Source: Shewanella sp. 1CM18E (GTDB taxonomy: Bacteria > Pseudomonadota > Gammaproteobacteria > Enterobacterales > Shewanellaceae). From it: a stretch of DNA of 64,000 nt. Made by a program: the position numbers and the translations under genes. Of the stretch, positions 42,076-50,614 are shown piece by piece (positions within the stretch are counted from its first letter, which is position 1; each line of letters begins with the position of its first letter). The DNA is taken from assembly GCF_023161665.1 (NCBI RefSeq), contig NZ_JALNTW010000001.1, positions 603,544 to 667,543 on the forward strand. The letters are read 5' to 3'. The notes beneath the pieces were generated by a model, which made no database searches, was not told where the DNA came from, and was given only the letters and a program-made list of their open reading frames with translations.

Positions 42076-43293
42076 TTAAGCTTCGTAACCAAATGGGTCG
42101 TCGATTGAGTGCGCTGGCTGAGTAAACCAAACTGGGCCTTGCTCTGTCATATAAAAGTGGTCTTCATGACGTACACCGAACTCACCTGGTACACATAGCA
42201 TTGGTTCGTTACTGAAACACATACCCGCTTCAAGTGGCGTGTGATCGTTCAAAACTAGGTAAGGCCATTCGTGAATATCAAGACCAACACCATGACCTGT
42301 ACGATGCGGCAGACCCGGTACATCATAGCCTGGGCCAAAGCCTGCAGCTTCAAGCACATCGCGAGCTGCGCGATCAACACTTGCACACGTAGCGCCAATT
42401 TGCGCCGCTTCAAAACCTGCAATTTGCGATGCTTGCTCAAACTGCCATAATTCGCGTTGACGTGGGCTAGGTTCACCAAATACATAGGTACGGGTAATAT
42501 CTGAGTTATAGCCGTGTAACTGACAACCGGTATCAATCAATACCGTGTCATTTAGTTCTAGTGCTTTTGGTGATTTAACCCCGTGCGGATAAGCACTGTC
42601 CTCACCAAAAAGAACGATACAGAAATATGAACCAGCTGGGATCCCCACTTTAATGTGAGCTGCATTGATAAAGGCTTCGACTTCACTAGTCGTGATACCT
42701 TCATGCAAAATACGCGCTACCGCTTTATGTACTTCCATAGTCATATCTTTAGCGCGTTGTAGCAAGCTTAGCTCTACTGCAGACTTAATCATGCGGCAAC
42801 CAGCAGTCACAGGCTTAGCGTTAACATAGTTATATTGTGGGTGCTCTTGACGCACACCATCAAAGATAAAGAAGGCTGCAGACTCATCGATACCGATATT
42901 GCCTGACTCAATCCCCATGTTGGCTAAAACATTGCCGAACAGTGCAAATGGGCTTTCATCTTCTTGCCAGGTATTAACCTTACCGCCAATAACCATATAA
43001 CCATTAAGTGTGTCGACCTCAAACGCCGGCGCGATATATTCAACATCGCCTGTAGCAGGCAAAATTGCACCAACCATACGCTCACTAGCGTACCAGCGCG
43101 TGCCAGTGTAATAGTAAAGGTTGGTACCAGCATTAAGGTAAATCGCTGCAATACCTTGCTCGTTCATAATGGCTTGCGCCTTGGCGATTCGAGCTTGGTA
43201 TTCTTCACGACTAATGGGATCTGCACCTTGAGTCATGTCAGTTAATTTTGCTAATTCCTGCTCTGCGGTAGAACCGCCAACACCTATGGTCAT
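42076..43293 (-). CDS. M24-family metallopeptidase (Xaa-Pro dipeptidase/aminopeptidase type)
   Basis: A 405-residue protein. A creatinase-type N-terminal domain (about 30-160) precedes a pita-bread catalytic domain with metal ligands in VLIDTGCQLHGYNSDITRTY, GLPHRTGHGVGLDIHEWP, FSNEPMLCVPGEFGVRHEDH. It should remove N-terminal residues before proline or split Xaa-Pro dipeptides with two divalent metals. The ATG at 43293 follows AAAGGT; a TTG further up is less likely. Its 3' end is the parent of the three tandem copies downstream, so its transcript continues through or ends in that array. Confidence 0.92.
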   Translation of the reverse strand: MTIGVGGSTAEQELAKLTDMTQGADPISREEYQARIAKAQAIMNEQGIAAIYLNAGTNLYYYTGTRWYASERMVGAILPATGDVEYIAPAFEVDTLNGYMVIGGKVNTWQEDESPFALFGNVLANMGIESGNIGIDESAAFFIFDGVRQEHPQYNYVNAKPVTAGCRMIKSAVELSLLQRAKDMTMEVHKAVARILHEGITTSEVEAFINAAHIKVGIPAGSYFCIVLFGEDSAYPHGVKSPKALELNDTVLIDTGCQLHGYNSDITRTYVFGEPSPRQRELWQFEQASQIAGFEAAQIGATCASVDRAARDVLEAAGFGPGYDVPGLPHRTGHGVGLDIHEWPYLVLNDHTPLEAGMCFSNEPMLCVPGEFGVRHEDHFYMTEQGPVWFTQPAHSIDDPFGYEA

Positions 43294-43526
43294 ATGCTTA
43301 CCTTTCAAATTTCATTATGTAGTTTGTCATGCTGGTGCCAAATAAAGGCCACTAGCAATCGCCATATTTGTAATGGCTCATGGTATGCCACACTTTCTAG
43401 CATAAAATATACAATCAGTCAGTAATTAATAGGTCAAACTGCAAATAATTGTTGGTCAAAGATGAAGGTATACTGACTAAAAGGGAGTTTTTTACTGGTG
43501 ATAAAATTTGCTAGATTTGAAATAAA

Positions 43527-43559
43527 AAAGAGCAAGTTCCTCAACGAAGCTTACTCTTT
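43527..43559 (-). terminator. Terminator of the ROK-family gene
   Basis: AAAGAGCAAG (43527-43536) pairs with CTTACTCTTT (43550-43559), followed on the minus strand by a T-run. It is 25 bases after the ROK-like stop codon. Confidence 0.8.
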
Positions 43560-43584
43560 AAATTAAATAGGTTAATGCAAAAAA

Positions 43585-44355
43585 TTACTTATTTAGCATC
43601 ACTTTCAGACCGCGGCAAACCATGGTTTCACGGTCATCGACACGGTTAATCTTTACCTTTGCTACAGGAATGGGTAACGCCATCTCTTTAATTGCAGCAA
43701 CACACGCTTGGTAATAATGCGGATTATCCATCAAACTACCAGCTAAGTAGATATGTGATGGGTTAAACAGATTAACCACCCAAGCTAAGCTTTGACCTAT
43801 GTAACTACCTGCTCGAGCAATATCTTCGCTGCGAGTCCAGTTACGGCGCTTTATCGCAGCGCCACTGGCGAGTTGCTCAAGACTAAACTCACCAGATTCA
43901 GTCATCATACGACAATGACCTAGCTCGCCCGCCATACCCGATGCGCCAGTAAAAGGCATGCCGTTTACGGCAATAGACATACCGATCCCCATATCGCACA
44001 TCACCAGTAGTTCGCAGTCTTGCTTATTGTCCATTAACGCTTGTAAACCGGCATCACTGTCATTTGCAATAATGACCCGTTTAGCTTTTGTAAATAGATC
44101 ATCCCCGCTCAAGCCTTTAAGGCCAGGCAAAGACTGACAGGATACCAACTGCTGCGCTTGCACTAACCCAGGTACAGCTATGCCTAATCCGTAATCATCT
44201 AGGCCGTAGTCTTGCTCTAACTCAGCGATTTGCGTATTTAAACTGTTGATATTAAATCCGTCTGTTATCGCTATTTTATATTGCTCTACTCGCCCTTGTG
44301 TTTCTATTTCGAATAAGGCTTTTGAACCACTAATATCGATTGTTAATGTTTGCAC
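43585..44355 (-). CDS. ROK-family protein, zinc motif lost
   Basis: A 256-residue sugar-kinase-fold protein. It has an N-terminal phosphate loop variant (TIDISGSKALFEI), YGLGIAVPGLV, ANDSDAGLQAL and GASGMAGELGHCRM. The ROK zinc-binding CXCGXXGCXE motif is absent; the segment reads MTESGEFSLEQLASG. It is shorter than typical glucokinases or NagK (about 300). It could be a glucosamine or mannose kinase relative with altered metal dependence, or a non-catalytic sugar sensor. It is a single gene. Confidence 0.85.
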   Translation of the reverse strand: MQTLTIDISGSKALFEIETQGRVEQYKIAITDGFNINSLNTQIAELEQDYGLDDYGLGIAVPGLVQAQQLVSCQSLPGLKGLSGDDLFTKAKRVIIANDSDAGLQALMDNKQDCELLVMCDMGIGMSIAVNGMPFTGASGMAGELGHCRMMTESGEFSLEQLASGAAIKRRNWTRSEDIARAGSYIGQSLAWVVNLFNPSHIYLAGSLMDNPHYYQACVAAIKEMALPIPVAKVKINRVDDRETMVCRGLKVMLNK

Positions 44356-44756
44356 TTAGCACTCCCATAAGCATGGTTACACCACGACTAATCGCATCCT
44401 AACGACAAACAAAATACTAACATAATAGAGACTTACACCATATACTTGCCTAAATATTAACTCAGCCAAAATTGCGTAAAACTGTAAACAAATCGATTAA
44501 CTGACAGGTAAAAGCTCACTAGTTCTGATGTTAATCACTACTTTTTGACCAGCGAAATGCCGCTATATTAGCTAAAACCCTCAAGCCTTTTTGTCCAGTT
44601 TGATTCACACTTATCACAACTCAATAATGTATAAATCCTTTGCAGTAGCTGCCATGAAGTGGCTATTTATGCTAACCTCCGCGCTAAATTCGTACAAAAA
44701 GAAATAGCTTCAAGCTCAGTAAAAACCTTAGCTTGTGCGCTAATAATGGAGTTTGA
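44356..44756. other. Intergenic region between divergent ROK and aminopeptidase genes
   Basis: This 401-base spacer must hold both promoters. No conserved riboswitch-like fold, tRNA or ORF was seen. Confidence 0.5.
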
Positions 44757-46544
44757 ATGTCAAATATAATTGCAGAACGCCTAAATGCCATTCGCAGTGA
44801 AATGGCCAAATTAAACCTAGACGCATTTATTATTCCTCGTGCCGATGAATATTTAGGTGAGTATGTGCCTGAACACAATGAGCGCATGCTTTGGGCCAGT
44901 GGATTTACCGGGTCTGCCGGCGCGATTATCGTCCTTAAGGAAAGCGCCGCTATTTTTGTTGATGGTCGTTACACTGTGCAAGTGCGTCAGCAAGTTGATG
45001 GCAGCTTATTTGAATACTTAAGCCTATATGACACCCCTCAAGCACAATGGTTAATTGATCAGCTGGGTGCTAATGCAAATGTTGGCTTTGATGCTCGTTT
45101 ACATACTTTAGCTTGGTTTACTCAGACTCAAGCAGATCTAGCTAAAGCGCAAATCAACCTCACTCAAGTTGCTCATAATCCCGTTGATGTGAATTGGAGC
45201 GACAGACCAGCACCAACGTCAGACCCAATCATGTTGTTTAGCGAGCAAAGCGCGGGTAGAAGCAGCCTAGATAAACGCACCGCAATTGGCGCTGACATTA
45301 AGGCTCAAGGTGCAGATGTTGCGATTATTTCAGCGTTAGATTCATTTTGTTGGCTACTGAATATTCGTGGTAAAGATATTCCATGCCTACCTGTAGTACT
45401 TGGTACGGCTTTATTGCATGCCAATGGCGATATGGTGCTATTTACAGACACCAATAAACTGCCTGAGAATATTAACGACCATGTTGGCACTGGCGTTAGC
45501 TTTAAAAGTGAAGCTGATTTAGCTGCAGAGCTTGCCAAATTAGAAGGCCAAAAAGTGCTTGCTAGCCCAGAGAGCTGCAATGCATGGCTACAACTTACCG
45601 CTAAAGCGGCTGGCGCGCAGTTAATTGCTGGCAATGACCCGGTTGCACTACCAAAAGCCCAGAAAAATGCAGCAGAACTTGCCGGTATGAAAGCCTGTCA
45701 TATTCGCGATGGCGTGGCAGTCAGTCGTTTTCTTGCTTGGCTAGATCGTGAAGTAGCTGCAAGCCGTCTTTACGATGAAGCGGTACTTGCCGATAAGCTT
45801 GAAAGCTTCCGTTTAAGCGATCCTATGTATCAAGAGCCTAGCTTCGATACTATTTCGGCCACTGGCGCAAATGCGGCTATGTGTCATTACAACCACAATA
45901 ATGGCACGCCAGTACAAATGCAGATGAACAGCATCTACCTTGTCGATTCTGGCGCGCAATATTTAGATGGCACAACCGATGTTACCCGCACTATCGCTAT
46001 TGGTGATGTCACTGCCGAACAAAAGAAAATGGTCACCTTAGTATTAAAAGGCCATATTGCTATCGACCAAGCTAAATTCCCGAAAGGCACTAGCGGTATG
46101 CAGCTCGATGCATTTGCCCGCCAATACTTATGGCAACACGGTTATGATTTTGACCACGGAACAGGCCATGGTGTAGGCCACTACCTCAGCGTGCATGAGG
46201 GCCCGCAAGGTATCGCCAAAGGTCGCTCAAATGTGCCTTTGTTAGATGGCATGGTGCTATCGAATGAGCCTGGCTACTACCGCGCTGAACAATTTGGTAT
46301 TCGACTAGAAAACTTAATTGCTGTTCGCCCATGTGAAGCACTAGCTAATATCGAGCGTGAAATGTTTGAGTTTGAAGCATTAACCTTTATCCCAATGGAT
46401 GCTCGCTTAATCGATAAACAGTATCTAACCGAGTCTGAAGTTAATTGGTTTAACCAATATCATCAGCAAGTTAAAGACAAGCTAACGCCGTTTATGCAAG
46501 GTGAGGATTTAGACTGGCTAAATAAGGTGACTGCGGCAATTTAA
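44757..46544 (+). CDS. Xaa-Pro aminopeptidase, long M24B form
   Basis: A 595-residue aminopeptidase P of the three-domain type found in many gammaproteobacteria and eukaryotes (E. coli PepP is 441). Two creatinase-like N-terminal domains (residues 1-300) precede the catalytic domain. Metal ligands lie in YLVDSGAQYLDGTTDVTRT, GTGHGVGHYLSVHEGP, SNEPGYYRAEQFGIRLENL. A short C-terminal extension of about 60 residues (FEFEALTFIPMDARLID onward) is the M24 C-terminal domain. It releases N-terminal residues before proline in the cytoplasm. Confidence 0.93.
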   Translation: MSNIIAERLNAIRSEMAKLNLDAFIIPRADEYLGEYVPEHNERMLWASGFTGSAGAIIVLKESAAIFVDGRYTVQVRQQVDGSLFEYLSLYDTPQAQWLIDQLGANANVGFDARLHTLAWFTQTQADLAKAQINLTQVAHNPVDVNWSDRPAPTSDPIMLFSEQSAGRSSLDKRTAIGADIKAQGADVAIISALDSFCWLLNIRGKDIPCLPVVLGTALLHANGDMVLFTDTNKLPENINDHVGTGVSFKSEADLAAELAKLEGQKVLASPESCNAWLQLTAKAAGAQLIAGNDPVALPKAQKNAAELAGMKACHIRDGVAVSRFLAWLDREVAASRLYDEAVLADKLESFRLSDPMYQEPSFDTISATGANAAMCHYNHNNGTPVQMQMNSIYLVDSGAQYLDGTTDVTRTIAIGDVTAEQKKMVTLVLKGHIAIDQAKFPKGTSGMQLDAFARQYLWQHGYDFDHGTGHGVGHYLSVHEGPQGIAKGRSNVPLLDGMVLSNEPGYYRAEQFGIRLENLIAVRPCEALANIEREMFEFEALTFIPMDARLIDKQYLTESEVNWFNQYHQQVKDKLTPFMQGEDLDWLNKVTAAI

Positions 46545-46580
46545 TTTATCAGCGCCACTTTACTAACAGCAGTAAATCAT

Positions 46581-46605
46581 AGCAGCGCTCAAGCGCTGCT
46601 TTTTT
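46581..46605 (+). terminator. Terminator of the aminopeptidase gene
   Basis: AGCAGCGCT (46581-46589) pairs with AGCGCTGCT (46592-46600) and is followed by a run of T. Confidence 0.92.
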
Positions 46606-46759
46606 ATTTAGCTTCGTACTAATATTGTAAAAGTACAGGTTTTAATCTAATACCCGTCAGTTGAAAAGTTTGCTATACTCCGCGGCCGCCATTTTATGGC
46701 TTTAAAAATGCTAGCCTACCTGTTAGTAATTGAATTGTTGAACATAGGACTCCTCAATC

Positions 46760-48058
46760 ATGAGATTTGAATCATTTAGTTTTGCTCCTGAGATTTTGCG
46801 TGCAATCTCTGAATGTGGTTATGAAAAAATGACACCAATTCAGCAGCAAGCGATTCCAGCCGTTCGTCGCGGCCAAGATGTACTTGCTAGTGCACAAACA
46901 GGTACGGGTAAAACAGCTGCATTTGCACTACCTATTTTGCAAAAGATGCTTGATAACCCAAGCACAACGGGCCGCTCAAACGCGCGCGCATTAATCTTAA
47001 CGCCGACCCGTGAATTGGCTGCACAGATTGCCGATAACGTTAATGACTACGCTAAGTACTTAGATATGAAAGTAGTCACTATTTTTGGTGGCGTTAAGAT
47101 GGATAGCCAAGCAACTAAGCTAAAGCGCGGCGCAGATATCATTATCGCTACGCCAGGCCGTTTACTAGAGCACCTTACTGCCTGCAACCTAAGTCTATCT
47201 AACGTCGATTTTCTGGTCTTAGACGAAGCTGACCGTATGCTAGATATGGGCTTTAGTGCTGATATCCAAAAGATCCTACAAGCAGTAAATAAAAAGCGTC
47301 AGAACCTATTGTTCTCAGCAACGTTTTCATCAGCGGTTAAGCAACTTGCTAACGAGATGATGGTAAAACCAAGTGTCATTGCTGCAGACAAGCAAAACAC
47401 TACCGCGATTACTGTTAGCCAAGTGGTTTACCCAGTTGAGCAACGCCGTAAGCGCGAGCTACTGTCGGAGTTAATCGGTAAGAAAAACTGGCGCCAAGTG
47501 CTAGTGTTTACCGCTACTCGCGATGCTGCTGACAAGCTTGAAAAAGAGCTAAACCTAGATGGTATTCCAACTGCGGTTGTTCATGGTGAAAAAGCTCAAG
47601 GTAGCCGCCGTCGTGCACTACGTGAGTTTAAAGAAGGTAAAATGCGCGTACTTGTAGCGACTGAAGTAGCTGCACGTGGTCTTGATATTCAAGGCTTAGA
47701 GTACGTTGTTAACTACGATCTACCTTTCTTAGCAGAAGATTATGTACACCGTATTGGCCGTACAGGCCGTGCAGGTAAGTCAGGCGTTGCTATCTCATTT
47801 GTAAGCCGTGAAGAAGAGCGCACTCTTGCCGATATCGAGAAGCTAATTGGCCAGCAACTGCGCCGCATTAGCATTCCAGGTTATGAAGTGGGTAGCCGCG
47901 ATCTATTGATCAAACAGCTACAAAAACGTCGCAGTTTTGCCAAGAAACAGCAGCGTGTAGACAATGCTGGTGCACAGGTTATTGCAGAGAAGAACATGCA
48001 AGGTCGCCGCGTTAAAGTGAAGAATGCGTCACCAGCAAAAATTAAGAAGATAAAATAA
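46760..48058 (+). CDS. rhlE: DEAD-box RNA helicase RhlE
   Basis: A 432-residue RNA helicase with the full motif set: Q motif region TPIQQQAIPAVRRGQDVLAS, motif I AQTGTGKT, Ia PTRELAAQ, II DEADRMLDMGF, III SATF, V ATEVAARGLDI and VI HRIGRTGRAG. The N-terminus (FESFSFAPEILRAISECGY) fits RhlE. A basic C-terminal tail probably binds RNA. It works in ribosome assembly and RNA turnover. A terminator follows. Confidence 0.94.
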   Translation: MRFESFSFAPEILRAISECGYEKMTPIQQQAIPAVRRGQDVLASAQTGTGKTAAFALPILQKMLDNPSTTGRSNARALILTPTRELAAQIADNVNDYAKYLDMKVVTIFGGVKMDSQATKLKRGADIIIATPGRLLEHLTACNLSLSNVDFLVLDEADRMLDMGFSADIQKILQAVNKKRQNLLFSATFSSAVKQLANEMMVKPSVIAADKQNTTAITVSQVVYPVEQRRKRELLSELIGKKNWRQVLVFTATRDAADKLEKELNLDGIPTAVVHGEKAQGSRRRALREFKEGKMRVLVATEVAARGLDIQGLEYVVNYDLPFLAEDYVHRIGRTGRAGKSGVAISFVSREEERTLADIEKLIGQQLRRISIPGYEVGSRDLLIKQLQKRRSFAKKQQRVDNAGAQVIAEKNMQGRRVKVKNASPAKIKKIK

Positions 48059-48092
48059 TCGCTGTACGGACACCGAATTATTTTATAAACAG

Positions 48093-48118
48093 AAAAGGCA
48101 CCTTTTGGTGTCTTTTTT
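48093..48118 (+). terminator. Terminator of rhlE
   Basis: AAAAGGCACC (48093-48102) pairs with GGTGTCTTTT (48107-48116, one G-U), then more T. Confidence 0.88.
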
Positions 48119-48213
48119 GTACGCAGCGATTATTCCTTATGCAATGAAAGCAATTTGCGCTCTACGCGGTCTTCTCAAACGCAACCTCATTTTGCTTTAA
48201 AAAAGGAATAATA

Positions 48214-48858
48214 ATGCTAAGAAATACCTTTGCCGCTCTGGCCCTAATGATCAGTAGCCTAGCGCTAAGCCATACCGTTAATGCTAAACCCATTGCCAAT
48301 GACGAACTCAGCGTTATGCCACTCATGAACGGCCAAACGATCCCTTCTGCAAGCTTAAAAGATCTTAACGATCGCCCCGTTGATATTGCCCAGATAACCC
48401 AAGGTAAGCCCAGCGTGATCTTTTTCTACCGTGGCGGTTGGTGCCCATTTTGTAATTCGCAAATGGGACAACTCAAAGCGATTGAACCGCAATTATTAGA
48501 CATGGGTTTTCAGCTCATCGGCATATCACCTGATACGCCTGCCAAACTAAAAGAGTCAATGACAGAGCAAGAGCTCTCTTACATCTTACTATCTGACGCT
48601 AACCTTGATGTCAGTAAAGCGTTCGGTTTGGCCTACTTTACCAGTGAAAAAGTCACCAATCGTTACCTAAGTAAAATGAAACTTGAGAACAAACTTTGGC
48701 AAACACCAGAAGGCAAGCAGCGCTTAGTCTTGCCGGTACCAGCTGTGTACATTACTGATGGCAATGGCTTAGTGCATTTTCAATATGTAAACCCCAACTT
48801 TAGAGTGCGCCCTGCTCCTGAGCTCATCATGACTGCAGCAAGTTTAATTAAACAATAA
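48214..48858 (+). CDS. Exported peroxiredoxin-like (AhpC/TSA) protein
   Basis: A 214-residue protein with a signal peptide (about 1-24, ALALMISSLALSHTVNA). The thioredoxin-fold domain has FFYRGGWCPFCNSQMGQLKA with a CPFC motif, then QLIGISPDTPAKLKESM. The CXXC resembles peroxiredoxin-like thiol reductases rather than the single-Cys AhpC. It may act as a periplasmic peroxidase or disulphide reductase. An AAGGA ribosome site precedes the ATG. It is a single gene. Confidence 0.9.
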   Translation: MLRNTFAALALMISSLALSHTVNAKPIANDELSVMPLMNGQTIPSASLKDLNDRPVDIAQITQGKPSVIFFYRGGWCPFCNSQMGQLKAIEPQLLDMGFQLIGISPDTPAKLKESMTEQELSYILLSDANLDVSKAFGLAYFTSEKVTNRYLSKMKLENKLWQTPEGKQRLVLPVPAVYITDGNGLVHFQYVNPNFRVRPAPELIMTAASLIKQ

Positions 48859-48978
48859 AAATCTGCCCGTAAACCGACTAAAAAGATGTTTACGGGCTAA
48901 GTTAATTTCGCACTTGCCGCACATTAGGTATAATCACTTCGCCGTCATCTTTTATCACTTCCACGCGGCGGAGAGCCA

Positions 48979-49623
48979 ATGTCAGATATCACCTATAACC
49001 AAGCTGTTTTAGAATTCGCCACTGCAGGTTTAGCAGCACTAGCTGAAGCAAGCGCCAAGAGCAGCAGCGTAAGAACCCCTGCAGCAGAGAGCCACTTTCT
49101 TTGTAGTTGGATGGTAACAGCTTTAAAGCAACGTACTTTTTCTAAGCTCGTCGCAGATGACTTAACCCTATGGATCCGCCAAGGCCGCAGCATGGGTGCG
49201 GGGGCAGAACTAAAGACATTGCTTGAAAAGATCAAAGCGCAATATAGCTATATCAGGGATAAACAAACAGGCTTAGGCACTTCGATAAATAACATGATTG
49301 CCGAGCTTGAATCACAAGAGTGGCTAGTCATTACCGATCAAGAAGTAACTAAAAAGCTTAAGCTAGATAGCGATGGCTGTAATAGCTTAATTATCTCAGA
49401 TGATCAGTTTACCCAGCGTATCGTCGGTGATGAGTTAATAAAACCTATCACGGTTTTTGTACGAGCAGATGAGATGCTATTTGCCAAAATCGCTTACCAA
49501 CACAATTTACTGCTAAGCCCAGGTAACAAAAAAGCGTCTTTAATTAAGCACCACAAAGCGTACCAAATCTGGCCTAAAAACTTACAGCCAGCACTGACCA
49601 TTTTGCTGCCACTGGAAGCGTAG
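48979..49623 (+). CDS. DUF2913-family protein
   Basis: A 214-residue soluble protein. The family pattern (NQAVLEFATAGLAALAEASA, ESHFLCSWMVTALKQRTFSK, LRQGRSMGAGAELKTLLEK-like, LVITDQEVTKKLKLDSDGCN) is that of DUF2913, found in Shewanella and Vibrio. No catalytic motif, signal or membrane segment is evident. The function is unknown. It is followed by a strong terminator. Confidence 0.85.
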   Translation: MSDITYNQAVLEFATAGLAALAEASAKSSSVRTPAAESHFLCSWMVTALKQRTFSKLVADDLTLWIRQGRSMGAGAELKTLLEKIKAQYSYIRDKQTGLGTSINNMIAELESQEWLVITDQEVTKKLKLDSDGCNSLIISDDQFTQRIVGDELIKPITVFVRADEMLFAKIAYQHNLLLSPGNKKASLIKHHKAYQIWPKNLQPALTILLPLEA

Positions 49624-49644
49624 AAAGCATAAGTTAAATCTAAA

Positions 49645-49671
49645 AAAATGGCCTGCATTGCAGGCCATTTT
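49645..49671. terminator. Bidirectional terminator
   Basis: AAAATGGCCTGC (49645-49656), loop ATT, and GCAGGCCATTTT (49660-49671) with T-runs on both strands. It separates the convergent DUF2913 and YqiJ-like genes. Confidence 0.92.
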
Positions 49672-49681
49672 TTATCTCTTG

Positions 49682-50374
49682 TTAACTCACCTTAGCCAAG
49701 CGGTCAGCCTCAACAGGCAATGCCTGCCATACTCTACCCCGCCTGTTTACTAGCACTACAGATGTGCCCTCCACAAACTCAGTACCAACAGTTATAGGCT
49801 CAACAAATATCTGATGCTCTTGTCGATGCTGATCAACCACGATGGCAGCCCCAGGGAAGCCTTGCTGCGCTCGAGCAAAGCCTATTTTGGCAATACAACC
49901 ATTAAGATCTTCAATCGACACCACGTTAGAAATTGTAGTGCTTAACCGATCTGCAATGAATTCCCCAAGAAAGTGACATGACAATATCATCACCAGTAAC
50001 GCAACAGGTAAGCTGGTGTATTGGGGTTGTAGCCCCATTAGTAGGCCTAAGGATACTAAGTTGACAGCTAAGCCCGCTATAGCAAAGCTAGAAAGAGCAA
50101 GTGAGAACCAAATTAACACAGGTAAACGGTGGATACACAGCCAACTCGCAAAGCGAAGCAGTGGCCGAGATGGGTTAATATGAGCTTGAGTATATGATTC
50201 TTGCTGTAACTCAGGATTAAACGAAGGAGTTTCGTTTTGCTCAGGACTTTGCAGTAAGCTAACTAAACTTGTGCCAACCACCAAAGACAAACTTTCTAGC
50301 AAACCGAATAGCAGCACTAAACTTAGCGAAATAGCATAAGGCAAGTTTTCTTGGCTCAGCATAAATGCAACCAT
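49682..50374 (-). CDS. YqiJ-like membrane protein with C-terminal OB fold
   Basis: A 230-residue protein. An N-terminal hydrophobic region has three to four helices (AISLSLVLLFGLLESLSLVV, VLIWFSLALSSFAIAGLAV, SLPVALLVMILSCHFLGEF). The C-terminal domain (about 160-230, beta-rich, GFARAQQGFPGAAIVVDQHR, FVEGTSVVLVNRRGRVWQALP) resembles the NfeD/OB-fold of YqiJ. E. coli yqiJ lies with flotillin yqiK; no yqiK is visible here. Role in membrane organisation is inferred. Confidence 0.8.
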   Translation of the reverse strand: MVAFMLSQENLPYAISLSLVLLFGLLESLSLVVGTSLVSLLQSPEQNETPSFNPELQQESYTQAHINPSRPLLRFASWLCIHRLPVLIWFSLALSSFAIAGLAVNLVSLGLLMGLQPQYTSLPVALLVMILSCHFLGEFIADRLSTTISNVVSIEDLNGCIAKIGFARAQQGFPGAAIVVDQHRQEHQIFVEPITVGTEFVEGTSVVLVNRRGRVWQALPVEADRLAKVS

Positions 50375-50614
50375 TTATCCTCCATGATGTTTAGCAAGTT
50401 GCATCCCATGCAACCTCTTGAATGTCTTTTGCCACCCAATAGCAAGACTTAAACTTAACAGTATGTTAACACAGTGTCTTTTGATAACAAGAGTATAAAT
50501 TGAGACCAATTGCGATAAAGACTCGCGAGCTTAAAGTTTCGCGGTTAAGGCTTAGCGTGTATGCCACGGCGTGCTAGCATTAGCAGATATTACACCAATA
50601 TAAGCAGTAGCAAT

